Source: Rotaria socialis (Eukaryota > Rotifera > Eurotatoria > Philodinida > Philodinidae). Taken from it: DNA of 64,000 nt. The stretch is from positions 6,226-70,225 of the forward strand of contig CAJNYU010003162.1 in assembly GCA_905331475.1 (NCBI GenBank), in the 5' to 3' direction. Made by a program: the position numbers and the translations under genes. The notes under the pieces are model-generated. The model was not told the DNA's origin. It made no database searches and saw only the letters and a program-made list of their open reading frames with translations. This document shows positions 63,254 to 64,000 of this stretch, piece by piece; the first letter of the stretch is position 1; each line of letters begins with the position of its first letter.

Positions 63254-64000
63254 ATGAGTCGTCTACTCATCTCTGCTACTAGAACATTTCAATGTTCTTT
63301 CTCTCGACAACATCTTCTCTTACGTAGTTCTCGACTTGTATCAACTCAAATTAATACTGATATTCATCAAATTAAAAGACAAGATTTAAAAGGTGATTAT
63401 CCATCATCGTCTCGTCCCGGACGTCAATATCGTTATTATCTTTTATCAATTGCTGCTGGAGCATTAATTGGCACAGCTTATACACTTCGTCAATCGAAAA
63501 AATACGAAGGTCTTATGCCTGAATACCTATCAAATACTGAATTACTTGAACGTCAAGCAATGGAAGCCCGACCATTGCCGCCACCAGTTACGAAACATGT
63601 TACGTTCAGTAAGCCACCAAGAGAAGATTTTCCATTTAAAATAACACTCTATCAATATGTGACATGGTTAGTTTGTATTTTCATTTGAACAATTTTTCGA
63701 TTAAACTACTACTTTATTTTTTCTTCATAGTCCGTTCTGTTGTAAAGTCCGTGCATATTTGAATTATAATCGTATACCATATGATATTGTTGAAGTCAAT
63801 AGTGTGATGCGTTCAGAAACTAAATGGTCGACATATAAAAAAGTACCGATTGTTGTTATTGAAAATGAGCAAATTCAATTGAATGATTCAAGTGTGATTA
63901 TATCAGCTATCGAATCATATTCACGTATGCCAACAAAAGCATTTAAAAACGTATCAAAATTATATCAATCAATTATTGAAAAAGATGACAAGGGAAAACT
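63254..64000 (+). CDS. PTGES2: Prostaglandin E synthase 2-like, 5' part (cut by window end)
   Basis: Exon 1 (63254-63666) and exon 2 (from 63731) join in phase; the gene runs past the window. The N-terminus is Arg/Ser-rich with no acids (MSRLLISATRTFQCSFSRQH), fitting a mitochondrial or Golgi-targeting leader, then a hydrophobic segment YYLLSIAAGALIGTAYTL. The glutaredoxin/thioredoxin-like domain follows: ITLYQYVTCPFCCKVRAYLN with the CxxC active site split by the intron, then YDIVEVNSVMRSETKWSTYK, VPIVV and QLNDSSVIISAIESY, all characteristic of mPGES-2. Known: a membrane-associated GST-like protein that binds glutathione and haem and isomerises PGH2 in vitro. Its physiological role is debated. 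The C-terminal GST helical domain is outside the window. Confidence 0.93.

Overview
The window is animal nuclear DNA: AT-rich, with genes broken up by many very short GT-AG introns (mostly about 50-60 nt) and no bacterial-type operons. The gene set is metazoan (muscle LIM protein, ATM, tryptophan 2,3-dioxygenase, rhodopsin-like GPCR, SLC13 and SLC34 carriers, mitochondrial PTGES2). Tiny introns, a decayed FG-GAP repeat gene and an orphan GPCR relic fit a bdelloid rotifer (Adineta/Rotaria type) best. That assignment is inference; a BLAST of the ATM or WARS1 exons would settle it.

Layout. 0.4-1.4 kb: decayed GPCR. 1.8-3.9 kb: unrecognised multi-exon gene (-). 4.7-5.0 kb: near-perfect palindromic foldback element. 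5.7-7.3 kb: intact single-LIM muscle protein (-) with decayed tandem copies upstream. 7.3-11 kb: microsatellite-rich, no gene seen. 11.1-14.6 kb: gene joining a GNAT acetyltransferase domain to an ADP-ribosyltransferase-like domain (+), tail to tail with a SAM methyltransferase (-, 14.6-15.5 kb). 15.5-20 kb: repeats, relics and an assembly gap, including a broken FG-GAP gene beside a second copy of the 4.7-kb element. 20.1-22.7 kb: SLC13 carboxylate transporter (-). 22.7-26.3 kb: no gene, two repeat elements. 26.3-28.4 kb: cytoplasmic tryptophanyl-tRNA synthetase (-), head to head with tryptophan 2,3-dioxygenase (+, 29.4-31.7 kb), which ends in an unusual C-terminal membrane segment. 31.7-37.6 kb: no confident gene; GGACAGGAC minisatellites and a large foldback. 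37.6-39.0 kb: intact GPCR (+). 40.2-55.2 kb: apparently complete ATM checkpoint kinase (+), about 3,000 residues. 55.2-58.5 kb: a MITE-like element abutting a fragment resembling sphingomyelin synthase. 58.5-60.9 kb: SLC34 sodium-phosphate cotransporter (-) containing a 12-nt micro-exon. 63.3 kb to the end: 5' part of PTGES2 (+).

The genes do not form one pathway. The only functional pairing is the two tryptophan-using enzymes that face away from each other. The non-genic DNA is unusually informative: at least six structurally distinct inverted-repeat elements and two further dispersed repeat families lie within 64 kb, one of them inside an ATM intron. No autonomous transposase or reverse transcriptase was recognised. 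Gene models were built by hand from reading-frame and splice-phase continuity; exon edges are stated where phase was checked.
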